Shown piece after piece: positions 43,016-53,960 of a stretch of 64,000 nucleotides of DNA. Source of the DNA: Sympetrum striolatum. Lineage: Eukaryota > Arthropoda > Insecta > Odonata > Libellulidae. The DNA lies in NCBI GenBank assembly GCA_947579665.1, contig CANPUZ010000046.1:310001-374000 (forward strand). The letters are read 5' to 3'. Position numbers and translations under genes: made by a program. Every line of letters starts with the position of its first letter. Position 1 is the stretch's first letter. The notes below the pieces were generated by a model. That model searched no databases. It saw only the letters and a program-made list of their open reading frames with translations, and was not told the origin of the DNA.

Positions 43016-45085
43016 GTTGGCCACATCAGATTTTTTTGATGCTTAAATATTTTGAAGCTGTAGATATAAACTTCCTGAGTCTTTGAGAGTTCTTTCTTCC
43101 AAGAGGTTGCCAAGCGTGAGAAGGAAAAAATCAGTTACTATTATTTGGTAAGCGGAACAAAACGTCTCAATAAACACCACATTGGCACACCCATTCTAAT
43201 TTGAACATCTTTCATTATTTGACTAAATCATCAGCAGATTTCTTAGGAGTGACTTCATCCATTGTTTTTAAAATTACCTTCTCTTCTAAGAACCAAAAAA
43301 TCATTTGTATCAGATGAAAATTACTGGAAGGCTTACAATTAAGCCTGATTTTGTTATTTATGTATTAGCTAAGTATTCAATTGAATGCCTCACATACCAA
43401 ACAATAAAAATTGGCTGCATTCAAATATTCTGTACTCTTGATTATAGTTGATATTATAATTGAATTTGCAGAAATAAAGTTACATACCAAGGTGGAAAAA
43501 ATAAAGATGTCAACTTACAATTTTTTAGACTAAGTAATAGGTGGTTTAACTAGCAGAGACAAAACCCAGTCTTACGCACTGAGTGTTCAAAGGAAACAAA
43601 AGTTTTCCATGAATTGAAATTTTGAATGGGCATTGCAATACCATGTGGTTGACAGGATAAGATATGAGATTCGTGGGATTCTATCACAGGAGAAAAAATT
43701 GGCTGAATCGAAAAGGAAGCTGAAGAATTTAAGTCACAGTTTTAACAGTTTCTCAAATTTATTTCAAGTCATCAACTCACAGTTCCGATAAATCTGTACG
43801 GACATACCTAAGCGCACAATATCTTTCAGCCTACTGATTTGCTTCCAAAATGGTATATTATTAATAATATCATCGAAAATTAATTTTTACTTTTATTTTG
43901 TTTTGCTCCATTTCTTTTACAAATTTCTACAGAAACCTGGTTATTGAATTATTTTCATAACTATACAGCAAATTAACTGGTAATTATAAAATAAGGATCA
44001 GTATATTTTATATCATTCCTAGTAGTGAAGAGTCTACTGAACAGACTTTTAATCGTCCAGAATGCTTAATAAAGCAACCAGTACCTTTGGAATTGTCGCT
44101 AAACTCACATTGAGATGTGGCTTCCGATAACAGCCCTACAATAAGACAATCCTAATTTATGCAACTAATAATTGTCATTTTACAAAAAACACATAGTCAT
44201 TAATTTATATTTTTCCCGATAGAAGCCTCGAGCTATTAGCGGACTGTGAAAAAAATGTTAGATGTCCATCTGTTTTTTACGAAATCCAAACTAAACTCTC
44301 CTTCGAACTGTTCCATGTGAATTTCTCAAAAGCACAATTCACGAGCCTAGCTTTGCATTCACACCCTCAAAACAGTCACATGCAGAAGATCTAATTGAGT
44401 GTTTTATCAATCTGTTTGTCTCTCAAACGTAATCTTAATTCCTGTATTCAGGGTGTAAGTCTCGAATTACTTCTCGAGTGATCCCTTGTGTTTCTGCGAG
44501 GTGTAAAATCAGCACTTTCGAATTCTTCTCATGGGAATCTTATCTTATGGTGTGAGTCATCTAACAAAAGGATATGGTTAAGAGGTGCATCCTTTGAACA
44601 TCGTGCGAGAAACACTCGTAGCATCTCATTGATGTCGATATCGGCTCTAGGCCTGCTCTGCAGCATTAAAATGTTTCCTTTACTTTCCTGCATTCGACAC
44701 CAGGGCATACAAGATATTCTCCTTTATAGGAAAATAACTTGTCTGTTGTGAATATATAGGAAAAGGAGGGCGTAGGTTGAGACCTTACATTTTGCACATA
44801 GAATATTATCATCTTATTTTATATGGATGAAATGTAACCCAAAACGTCTTGAGGTTGACGCCAGGTTTATCCCGATTTTTCCATAAGGTATACATTGTAG
44901 AAATTTTAAAAGTAATTGTTAACTCTTAACCGATGAAACACACGATTATTTAGCATGGTGATGATTAGTTTCTAGGCTTTTTACTCAAAATGACTTGCTC
45001 AAAAATACCTTTCGATTAGCATACCTTACTCATTTATAACTATTAGATATAATCCCTTCCTCGGATGTATATATGCATACATCTA
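43016..45085. other. Unassigned AT-rich region
   Basis: No convincing gene. A frame at 44488-44751 shows no domain. Around 44840-44900 a fragment (TTGAGGTTGACGCCAGGTTT, CCATAAGGTATACATTG) looks like a worn family A module. Confidence 0.35.
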
Positions 45086-46137
45086 TCTATTATGTGTCGA
45101 TGCTTTTCCTGATTCACTGATTCATATATGTAGGAAGATACAAATTCAGGGGCCAAACTTCTGGAAATATTGGGCAGCTTATATTTTTGTAAATGGCCCA
45201 AACTCATATCCCCAGGAATAATCAGATATCCTTCCTAACTATCATGGGTTCGAAATTAGATGCCCCCAAAATCACGAATCTTCCCGTTAGAATGCATTGC
45301 GCCAACTATTACATAATAATACTTTCCAGAAAGACATAGGATTTAAAATGAAGGTGCCTAGAGATATATAGAGATTGGGTTTCCTATTGAATACATCTCT
45401 AAGCACCTTGAAGTATATATTTGCACCAGACTAAATTGGAAATTAGCGTTATTTAAAAAAAACTCAGTAGAAGATTCAATAGATATTTTTTTTCATATGT
45501 TGGATTCCTGAATTTCAATTCTTTGTCATTCCGGGAATTTTTTTAATCTCAAAATTCGGTGTAATATGTGATAGATAAAAATGCATTGCGCCAATTTTTG
45601 CGATAAAAAGAAATATTTTTTGCTAGGAAATGGAACTCAAATTAAAGGAGCTAAGAGACATTTTTCAGATCTAACAGAAAAAGTAGAAACTATTGCATTA
45701 AGTATCCATGGTTTGATATCAGGTCGGTGCAAAACTCTCCTTTTAAAAATAAAGATATAGAGGTGCCACGTTGATGAATATTTATACTATGTTATATAAA
45801 AAAAATTAATTTTTAACCATAGTTATCTTAGGTTCAAACCAGACCACGCCAAACGATCTCCTATAACAAATGAGTGGGAAATTAAGCATGTATTAAAAGG
45901 CAGTTAAAGACCTGATTCATATTTCATATTAATTTTGCACTTAGCTGAAAATTCATCTTCTTCAACGTTATTTGCAAGGATGTATTTCAAAAGATCCTGG
46001 ATTGAGAAATTCGGGAATAAATTGTCCGTTTATTACCGCTAAGATGTATGACTGCTCTCCATGCTGAAGACCAATTACTATATTTTTACAAAAACTTTAA
46101 CGTTTGCTTGCAGAATGTAGGCAGCATTTTACTCATG
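45086..46137 (+). repeat. Family A element, old diverged copy
   Basis: TCTATTATGTGTCGATGCTT start at 45086 and a decayed hairpin end (TGCTTGCAGAATGTAGGCAG, CATTTTACTCAT) near 46105-46137. Modules are recognisable (ATCATGGGTTCGAAATTAG at about 45241, TATCCATGGTTTGATATCAG at about 45703, ATCTTAGGTTCAAACCAGA at about 45826), but the GGTTCGA cores are mutated. This copy shows the architecture is old in the genome. Confidence 0.75.
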
Positions 46138-46470
46138 TATTCAAGCTGGAGTTATGGTAAAAAAACGTATTCGACAGCTTTTAGTCCAAGCGTGACAGGT
46201 ATGAAGAGTTCCTGGGGCTCAATTTAAGAAGAACATGGATAGGAAGCTTGTGTTTATGCCAGCAGGAAGGATTGCGTTCCTCTTGTTTCATTGAGGGATA
46301 AGAGGCTCGAGCCTAGGTAACGGTACTAGGCTACGGTGGTGTTGCAAGATTTGCCGCTGAACCTTTTTCTTAAGTAATGTATTCCAAATCTTATACTTCA
46401 CGCAAAACATAAAACTCAGAAAAAATCGAAACTAAAATCTGAAAAATTTTAGATACTTTTGCGGGCCATT

Positions 46471-46554
46471 GTACCGCCGCCTTTAAGGCTCATGGATATT
46501 ACCACTGCCTTTTAGGCTCATATATGGTACCATCGCCTTCTAGGCTCATGGATG
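46471..46554. repeat. 28-bp minisatellite, three units
   Basis: Units start at 46471, 46499 and 46527 with core ACCNNYGCCTTNTAGGCTCA. The GGTACC motif at the end forms a short palindrome with CCATCCATGGATGG just after. Confidence 0.85.
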
Positions 46555-47488
46555 GCGGTACCATCCATGGATGGTCTATTTAAGCATGGTAATATTTCAT
46601 AGAAAAGCATTTATATGACAAAATTATGAAGCCAAAATCAAAGGAACAGAAAAATATCATTCCGCTACGTTTTAGATGAATATTCAACCTGAAAGCTGCT
46701 TAAGAAGCAAAAATGTCAGCATTAACGCTCACATTTAATATGCTAGAAGGCTTAAGTCCCTCGCAATTGCCTCAACGTTGCTCGTCTAGCTAAAACAGAG
46801 AAACCTTTCTTTTCGGCAAATTTTCTCAGCCGCAGACCAAAAGAATTAAATTTTCCTGTTCTTTCCAATGGTTTGAGGCGCTGTATCTATTCGAGTGCGG
46901 CTCCCAGAAATTCCAAAGTCACCCGTAATTTCCCCTTACTCGCCGTAAGTTCCAAATCAATTACCCCCACCTCTGTTTTCCTTCCCTCCTGCCAATTACG
47001 TAGTACCAGCATGAATTTTAAGTGCACTCTTTGGCCGCTAGAGTAGCGACAGGACATGCCCACAGACTTATGCAAACGGCTGTACATTAGAATATATGGT
47101 AAATAAAAAATAAAGAATGCTTGGATTGTAGAAGATGAAATTTAATCACAGGAAGATAAGGTATCCGTAATAGAAATGATAGAACATAATTTCCTATTAA
47201 TATCCATTCACTTCCTATTAACTGAGGTATGACCACGGGAGCGACTATCCATAAGGTGGGGTGGGACGGATTCTTTTTGCCGAAGTTTAACAGATGGCCT
47301 GTATATTGTACTAGGCGAATATACTATTGTATACTAAATATTGTATTTGTTATATTTTAACTACTCTATTACAGTTTAAACCGTTTAAAAAAACACTTCG
47401 TAGTTTCTTTGTAAAATTAAATTTAAAAAATTAGCGTCAATTTATAATTTCAATTTATTGCAAAACATCTCCTAAACTAGACCTAGAT
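46555..47488. other. Unassigned sequence
   Basis: No recognised gene or repeat. A minus-strand frame at 46887-47087 has no supporting feature. Confidence 0.35.
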
Positions 47489-47556
47489 GCCATGGTGTAA
47501 TGGATAATACAGCTCATTACAAAGTTGAAGTTTGTTGTTTCGATCCCAGGATAATT
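47489..47556 (+). tRNA. tRNA-like pseudogene or SINE head
   Basis: GCCATGGTGTAATGGATAAT resembles a tRNA 5' half with an A-box, and GTTTCGATCCCAGG is a B-box-like T-arm. The acceptor stem does not close and the anticodon arm is not convincing. A tRNA-derived repeat is more likely than a gene. Confidence 0.4.
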
Positions 47557-47699
47557 CATTTTTTTCGCATCTCTTTTCCGGTCACAAAATTACTGTTTTT
47601 AGTAAATACATTATCAATTTCAATGCCACAGTCAGGAATAACTATCTGCTGGTTTTACTCGTCATTTCATCTTGCTGAATAATTTACCTATAAGACCTC

Positions 47700-48900
47700 T
47701 GCAAACTATGATCCAAATAAATGAAACTCTGAGAAGAATCTGTTATTTATTTATATTGTAAGAAATGATAAAATCACATAAAAGCTAAATTTCTATGAAA
47801 GCTTTAAAATTGTAATTCATCCTGAAATGTTTTAATTTATATCCATAGCTTCCTTCAATTGAATTTATGACCACAATGTTTGAAGGAAAAAGACCATGAT
47901 CAAAGTGTTGTTATATGCTTTTTGTGATTACCTTTTTGATTAAAACATTGAGTGACAAACTTCAATCCTGGAGGGCTTCTCTTCTAAGTTAGTTCTTAAG
48001 TATTTAAAAGGATTACCAATGTTACAAAAACTCTGTTTGCATCTTTTAAAAAATTGAGCTTGTTCTTGCTTTCAATCTTCTATCTTTCCATCTCTCAGGT
48101 TCCTAAGCTGGTTAACTGGTCTTCTTAGTATATGCAGCTTTTATGATTTGCCACAGACACAGCAACTAATATTCCTCTCAACAAAATAAATGCTTATATG
48201 TCTACCAATTGTACCACTACTTAGAAAACTCTTTTTACTAATATTATAGATAAACGCACTCCTTGTCGTATAAAGAACAGTTTCTGAATGAGACAGATTT
48301 GATTCTGCATCATTTAAAATTTTTTTTGACTTTTCTGGAAATCATTATTCATCCAGTGTTAGAACATTGTCTCTTACATATTTTTCATTAATCCTATAGT
48401 TGTTTTCCATTGTTTTCAGAATAGGAGAGCAAAACCTTAGAAAATCTACAAGTAATTGATAAAACAATAAAATATCCCCTAAAAATGGTGGAGTATTTTT
48501 TTTGTAGAACCTCTTCTTCGAAAACATATTGTCCTGAATCATGCATTGTCATATAAATTGCATTCTGAATTTTTTTTTTATATTGATAAATGGTTTTTAA
48601 AAATATATTTTGGTATAATGAATGAATTAAGAGTTATTGAACTAACAATTTTACAAAAAATTGTAAAATATAAAAATGCTTCTGTTTTAACTTTATTTGA
48701 AATGTAAAGCTTGGAAAGAATTATGGTTAAAAGTATAAATCATTTCCAAAAAGTTGAAACTTCCTGTGCTGTAATAAACAGTTTCTGTAATAATTTATTG
48801 CTTATGCAAACCATATAGATTTATTTGTACATAATAATTGAAGATAAAAAGATAACTATAAATATAGACTATTAAATGTTTTGGTAAACTACTGTACATA
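47700..48900. other. AT-rich sequence with weak minus-strand coding signal
   Basis: On the minus strand a 65-codon frame (48542-48345) and, past two stops, SETVLYTTRSAFIYN and SSGTIGRHISIYF suggest a decayed coding sequence of unknown type. No motif allows a call. Confidence 0.25.
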
Positions 48901-49134
48901 CAAAGGCGCTTTGTCAGAATTTATTTAAGAAAATTAGGCTGTGATATAAACAATATTTCCTTCGATGGCATGTATAGAGAACTGGGTTTAAAGACATTCT
49001 CTTCTAGACTGCAGAATTTAGATCTACTTTTCTTACATAAATTATTAAACAATTACTTATCTTGTTCTGAGTTACTAAAATTGATTCCTCTATGCACAAC
49101 TATTTATAACACAAGGAACAAAGGTCTGTGTTAA
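48901..49134 (+). pseudogene. LINE C-terminal remnant
   Basis: Seventy-seven open codons then TAA, with no start codon: QRRFVRIYLRKLGCDINNIS, YRELGLKTFSSRLQNLDLLF, LHKLLNNYLSCSELLKLIPL. This matches the 'Q.RF.R..., LGL.SL..RR...D..FL.KLL.G' C-terminal pattern of Jockey/I-like LINEs. Confidence 0.75.
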
Positions 49135-49156
49135 TAGAGTCATTATAGGACTAACT

Positions 49157-49320
49157 ATACAGGGTGTCCCGAAAGTCATGGACCAAACAAAACACAGAGG
49201 TAGAGCATCACCTGGGCAACAGGTTTGCAATTCATTTTGGTGTCCGATCTTCTTATGTTTTCGAGTTACGAATTTTTTTCATATTTTCTGAGAAAACCAT
49301 GACTTTCCAGACATTTGTGG
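49157..49320. repeat. Short foldback, possible MITE
   Basis: CAGGGTGTCCCGAAAGTCAT at 49160 and CCATGACTTTCCAGAC near 49306 are inverted relative to each other. 'CAGGGTGTCCCGAAAG' termini are common in insect DNA-transposon MITEs. A TA precedes the left end. The right boundary is uncertain. Confidence 0.45.
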
Positions 49321-49741
49321 TCATGGTGACGTAGGTATTTGAGATGCATTGTTGAATTCTTTTTCTGAAAATGCTGTATAGTTGTTGTAACTGACAAGAG
49401 AATAGCTTTTACCCTTACTCTTACCGTTCAGCCAAAATAAAATTTCAAATTCTTAAATTCTCAAAATTCCGAACTTTGACAAAATCTTTGAGGGTAATTT
49501 AAAAAAAATCTCATTAAAAAAAGTATTTGTCACGCATCCTAAAAACTTTTTCAGTGCATCAGATATTTACCACGTACATTTTGTTGGGTTATCTTTACGG
49601 CATCATACCTAAAATTTGATTTTAAACATAGTAAATCGATGATTCCTAGTTCTAACAAACAGGTCAAAGCTTCTTCAAACCTTAAACTAGAGTCATTAAT
49701 GTGTTTAATTATCGAAACAGGATTACGTTTTACTATTTGAC
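49321..49741. other. Unassigned sequence
   Basis: No recognised gene. A 67-codon minus frame at 49551-49754 has no domain I recognise. Confidence 0.35.
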
Positions 49742-50615
49742 ATGGTTTTGGCACTCTTTGGCGTTAAGTTAAAATACCCCCTTCCCACATTACAAGTACA
49801 ATGTACGGACCTTGTGTTGGGATCTGCGGCGCAAGTTTTCTCAACAATGCTCCCATCCGGGGCGACGCTGACCATGTTTACGGACGCTTCCAAAACCGCA
49901 ATGGGTGCGGCATTGCAGCAGCGGATTGAAAACTCCTGGCAACCACTAGCTTTCTTTTCCAAGAAACTTAGCACTGCCCAACGCAATTATACGATCGCGA
50001 ATTGCTCGCGATTTACGAAGCTATAAAATTCTTTAAACATATGGTCGAGGGCCGAGTATTTTCTATCTTTACAGATCACAAGCCGCTCACCTACGTGTTA
50101 CCTGGATTTTATCGGTCAGCACACCACGGACATCCAACACGTTGCCGGTACGGAGAATGTGGTCGCCGATACCTTATCTCGCATCGATGAGGTCAACGCC
50201 CTCCCCTCTTTCGAAGACGTAGTCCAAGCGGAGGATGAAGAGCTGCAGAGCATCTTGCATGGCGCCACATCTTTTCAACTGAAAGAAATTCTTCTCCCAG
50301 GTGCGACAACACCGCTTTTCTGCGATGTTTCCGCCCATACGGAGAGGCCTTTTCTTCCTCTACAGTTCCGGAAGCAGGCCTTCCTCGCTGTCCACAACCT
50401 CCCCCACCCGAGCATCAGAACGACGAAAGGATGGTCTGACAGCGCTACGTATGGCCTTCAATTACCAAGGACTGCAGAAATTAGGCGCGCAGCTGCATCC
50501 CGTGTCAAAGGGCGAAGGTCACAAGACACGTTTCTTCGAATACGTCCACATCGTCGGTCCTTTGCCTCATTCACGCGGTTTTAGGTACTGCCTAACCTAG
50601 GTCGATCGCTACCTG
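49742..50615 (+). pseudogene. gypsy RNase H and integrase N-terminal part, frameshifted
   Basis: RNase H motifs: LTMFTDASKTAMGAALQQ and PLAFFSKKLSTAQRNYTI, then a frame shift to LLAIYEAIKFFKHMVEGRVF, FTDHKPLTY. After a deletion the frame changes again: DIQHVAGTENVVADTLSRID, LPLQFRKQAFLAVHNLPHPS (HHCC zinc-binding start), and after another break YVHIVGPLPHSRGFRYCLT, a stop, VDRY. These are the usual gypsy pol landmarks and their order is normal. At least three frame changes are visible. Confidence 0.88.
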
Positions 50616-50619
50616 GAAG

Positions 50620-51914
50620 GGTGGTTCATCGTCCGGACGATTTCTGGCAGCATGGCACCGACGGGGAAGGTCACTAGGAGAAGGTGCCTACAAATCTTTG
50701 GCAGCCCTCTGCTGGAGGTCCACCCGTTGCCCCCTGGCCCTGTAAGCCCGGAAGATTTGGGACCAGTGGTGACGCCGGAGCATCCCGTGACACCCGGGAA
50801 ATACATCTCCTGCCGGGATTACCTCTTGCAACCCAACAAGGTGCGGAGAGACCTGATGGCAGCGTTCAGCGAGCCAGAGCACGACGACGTCCCAATGGGG
50901 AGGCCACCAACTCCAGGAAGAGAACTCGGCGACTCATGGACCAGGATGTCCTCACCTTGACCTGGGAAGAGAGTACGGAGGAGTTGGACTGCCGAATTCC
51001 TCCCCCACCGGAGGCACCCAAGGTCCAGGAAGACATCGCTGCCGGGCCGCTTCAGGAGAAGGCCCTCCCCAGAAGAGTGAGTCCATCGCGCAGAAACCAT
51101 AACAGCCGAAAGCGGTTATTGAACAAACAAAAAAGGGAGCTTCTGAAGGCGCAGGACTTGAACGGAACAATTGTTCCTCGTGACTTTTTTTTAGGTAAGT
51201 AATTGTGATAATTGTGTGAAGTTTATTTTTGATTAAGGTTAGTAGTTTTCTAGTGATGCGTGAGTGGTGAACATTGAATTTAAAGAGTGATTGAAGTTTG
51301 TGAATTTAAAGGACTCTGAGACTATTTACGGAAGAGCCTAATGGATATATTTCTTTTGTTTTGCTGTATATATTTGTTCCTGATATTAGTTTCTTTGCCT
51401 TTTATTTTATTTTTTTGTTTATTTTTGATTAAGCATTGCGTCATCTCCCTCCACCCCATGGTCTCGTTTGCTGACGGGGTGATGTGGGAGTTACAGTTGG
51501 TCGGATGAGCGGGAGTGCATCTGGGCTAGGGCGAGAGCGTGGGAGGTTCCGGTAGCCCCACCCCCAGTCGGGTCACAGGGTACAGGGGGTGGCTTCGGGG
51601 GCAGTTACGCCATCTCCCACCTCCGCCCTGTTTCCGTATATAAGGAGTGGCCAAAGTGTGAAAAAGACATTCAATCACCAGATCGACCAATGAGTCCTCG
51701 CAAGGGGACGTGCGGAAGGCCTGTAACAACTTCGTGGAAGCACCCGCACCAATAGCCCTCAGCGGCCACTCCTTACCAACGCACCCGCTCCTCCTCCACC
51801 CGCTAAGGGCGCCCCTTTGCTCTGTAAGTGGTATGTCAAATAAATAGAGTATGAACCGTGACTGTTTTCCTATTCATTCCCTCGCGGGAACCAGTCGTAG
51901 CCAGCACTACGACA
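50620..51914 (+). mobile_element. Second LTR retroelement nested in gypsy (3' part plus LTR)
   Basis: Between the integrase halves lies GC-rich sequence with overlapping long frames (50652-50960 and 50684-51202). The longer one ends in a basic segment (RKRLLNKQKRELLKAQDLN) and a stop, with no domain I recognise. An LTR-like block follows at 51480-51914. About 110 codons of the gypsy integrase core are missing at the left junction, so insertion was accompanied or followed by deletion. Confidence 0.6.
51480..51914 (+). repeat. LTR of the nested element
   Basis: Starts TGATGTGGGAGTTACAG after a GACGGGG purine run and ends ..CCAGCACTACGACA directly before the resumed gypsy frame (VILGIQSAWKED). 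TATATAAGG at 51637-51645 is a good TATA box and AATAAA lies at about 51840. TG..CA ends fit an LTR. No second copy in the window confirms the limits. Confidence 0.65.
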
Positions 51915-52400
51915 GTCATACTTGGCATCCAATCCGCGTGGAAGGAAGACATCAAAGCGACACCGGCAAATCTCGTTTACGGCTGCAACCTCCGCCTACT
52001 TGGAGAATTCTTCGAACCAGGCCCGCCACGAGGACATCACCTCCAACGCCACTAGATTACGACGTCGCTTACGCCCGACCCCCGGAACGAGTCACGGAAA
52101 AACGTAAACCTTCGTTTTCAAAGACTTGTGGACGACAAATCAAATTTTCGTCCGCAATGATGCCGTGAGAACAAGTCTCCCACCCCCGTATGATGGTCCC
52201 TTTGAAGTCCTGGAGCGGAGAGAACATTTTTTCGGAAGCGAGGAAACAAGGAAGACGTCGTGTCTTTTAATCGTTTGAAACCGGCGTACATCCTAGCTGA
52301 CGATGGCCCACAATTCCACACCGCCTTCAGAGATGCAACCGCATCGTTTCGACGGACAACGAAGATCACCGCGAGGGGCCGCATTCTGATTCATCTGGGC
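51915..52400 (+). pseudogene. gypsy integrase C-terminal region, frameshifted
   Basis: VILGIQSAWKEDIKATPANL and VYGCNLRL begin the tail of the integrase. After frame changes FVFKDLWTTNQIFVRNDAVR, LPPPYDGPFEVLERRE and VSFNRLKPAYILADD follow. This is the characteristic C-terminal region of insect gypsy integrases (F.V..D.V...L.PPY.GP..V..R, V..DRLKPA). Confidence 0.85.
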
Positions 52401-52513
52401 AGCCTGCGTCCACCCGCTCCGGCAGAAGAATCCATTTTTCTCAACGATTTATTGGAAAATATTAACCATTTATTCTCTTATTTTTTTTAGACGCAATTAC
52501 TGCCAGGGGGTGC

Positions 52514-52786
52514 TGTGGCGGCCGCAGCAGACGGCTTCGCGCCTAGTGCCGCCTCCAAACGGACGACGCTGCGAAATTGTTTTTTGGCGGGAGACGGGGC
52601 CACGCTTGGACCCCCTCTACTTCTCCAAAGCAGCGACAGAGTGCAGTCCACTTAAGATTGTGTATTAAAATCTGCGCCGCTTTCGCGACTTGTAAACTTA
52701 GTAAGAATAAATAGCCAAGCAACATTCGGTTCCTGTTGATTATTTCTGCAACAAGTACCTTACGGCATAACCGAAAGCGTGCCACA
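52514..52786 (+). repeat. 3' LTR of the gypsy element
   Basis: Begins TGTGGCGGCCGC and ends GCGTGCCACA, a TG..CA pair with a six-base inverted repeat (TGTGGC/GCCACA), preceded by a CCAGGGGG purine tract. AATAAA lies at about 52708. Length 273 bp. Confidence 0.85.
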
Positions 52787-52798
52787 AATATGTATATA

Positions 52799-53960
52799 GG
52801 AGTAAAATATAGCTTGCATACTGCAAGCAAATCGACAACAATAATTTCATATCGGCTTTATATCGGGACGGTCCTCAAAAGAAGAAAAAAGGATTGAAAA
52901 ATTTCTTAAAATTCGCTGCAATTTAATCGTCTGGCATCGAACCCGGGTCTTTACATTGAACGTACTATGCAGCACAACAGAAGATCACCATCTTTAACTA
53001 TGTGTGAAAATTCAATCAGAAATAGGCTGCAACTGCCTCAAACGACGTCCTACTTTTCCCATGTATTACTTACGTAAGAAATTTTAATGTGCTCTGGCAT
53101 CAAACCCAGGAACAGCATGGTCTTATTTAATTTTTTTCTTAAACCGAGTCTTAATATACATGTTTTGTCAAAGCAATGACTATCCTATCATTTCAATAAG
53201 TGCATCAAAAAAATAATGAAAACTAACCCAATGTACTTTAAACGGGAGACATATTTACCGCCCGGCATCGAACCCAGGTCTGCCTGGTGATATTTCTTAT
53301 GTAACACAATAGAAAATCACCATCTCTATGTGCGAAAATTCAAGCAGAAATATTGACTGTAACTGCCTCGAACAACGTCCTACTTTTCCCTTATATTCCT
53401 TATGAGAGAAAAGTTATTGTGCCCTGGCATCGAACACAGGAATAGTACGGTCTTATGAAATTTTTTTTCTTAAACCGATTCTTACCATACACCTTCTAGC
53501 CAAGCACGAACTTCCTATCTTTTGAATAAGTGCATCAAATAAAATAATGAAAAATTACTCTCATGTATTTTAAAGGGCAGATATTTGCATCGTCCTAGCA
53601 TCAAACTCAGGATATTTTCCGTGAGAGTCATTTATGTTTTCGATAGATCCTAACCATATATAGGCTCCTTGAGTTTTGATTCTCTAGCTATCGGGGAAGT
53701 ATTTTTATTAAATTCCAAAAAATCAAAGCAATGCATTTAAATGGAAAAAATCGGGACTTTGGGGTCCTCTGGAATCGAACCCATGACACAGTTTCAAGAT
53801 CGTAATTTTTTCTGGCGGTTACACGTTATGGCCAATACGTCGTAAAAATTTCAAGTCAATGACGCTTGCGGTTTAGGCTGTGAATTAGTATCTTATCTAT
53901 CTATATACCTAAGTAGGTATCTATATGAATGAATCCGGAGAAGCATCTATATATAATAGA
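52799..53960 (-). repeat. Family A element, full length, second subfamily
   Basis: GAGTAAAATATAGC start with an intact hairpin at 52812-52828. Six cores at about 52931, 53094, 53261, 53421, 53595 and 53768, then GGAGAAGCATCTATATATAA, AATAGA at 53960. The inner modules differ from those of the 36-39 kb copies (several read CTGGCATCGAACCCAGG), pointing to module exchange or independent expansion. It sits 12 bases past the gypsy LTR. Confidence 0.9.

Larger units (their letters stand above)
49742..52786 (+). mobile_element. Ty3/gypsy LTR retrotransposon, 5'-truncated and interrupted
   Basis: GC-rich island in AT-rich DNA. In order: RNase H (about 49840-50100), linker with the conserved ..TTDIQHVAGTENVVADTLSR (about 50117-50190), zinc-binding integrase start, an integrase fragment to about 50615, an interruption by another LTR element (about 50620-51914), the integrase C-terminal region (51915 to about 52380) and a 3' LTR (52514-52786). 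Gag, protease and RT are absent. Frameshifts, a stop and deletions make all of it non-functional. Confidence 0.88.
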
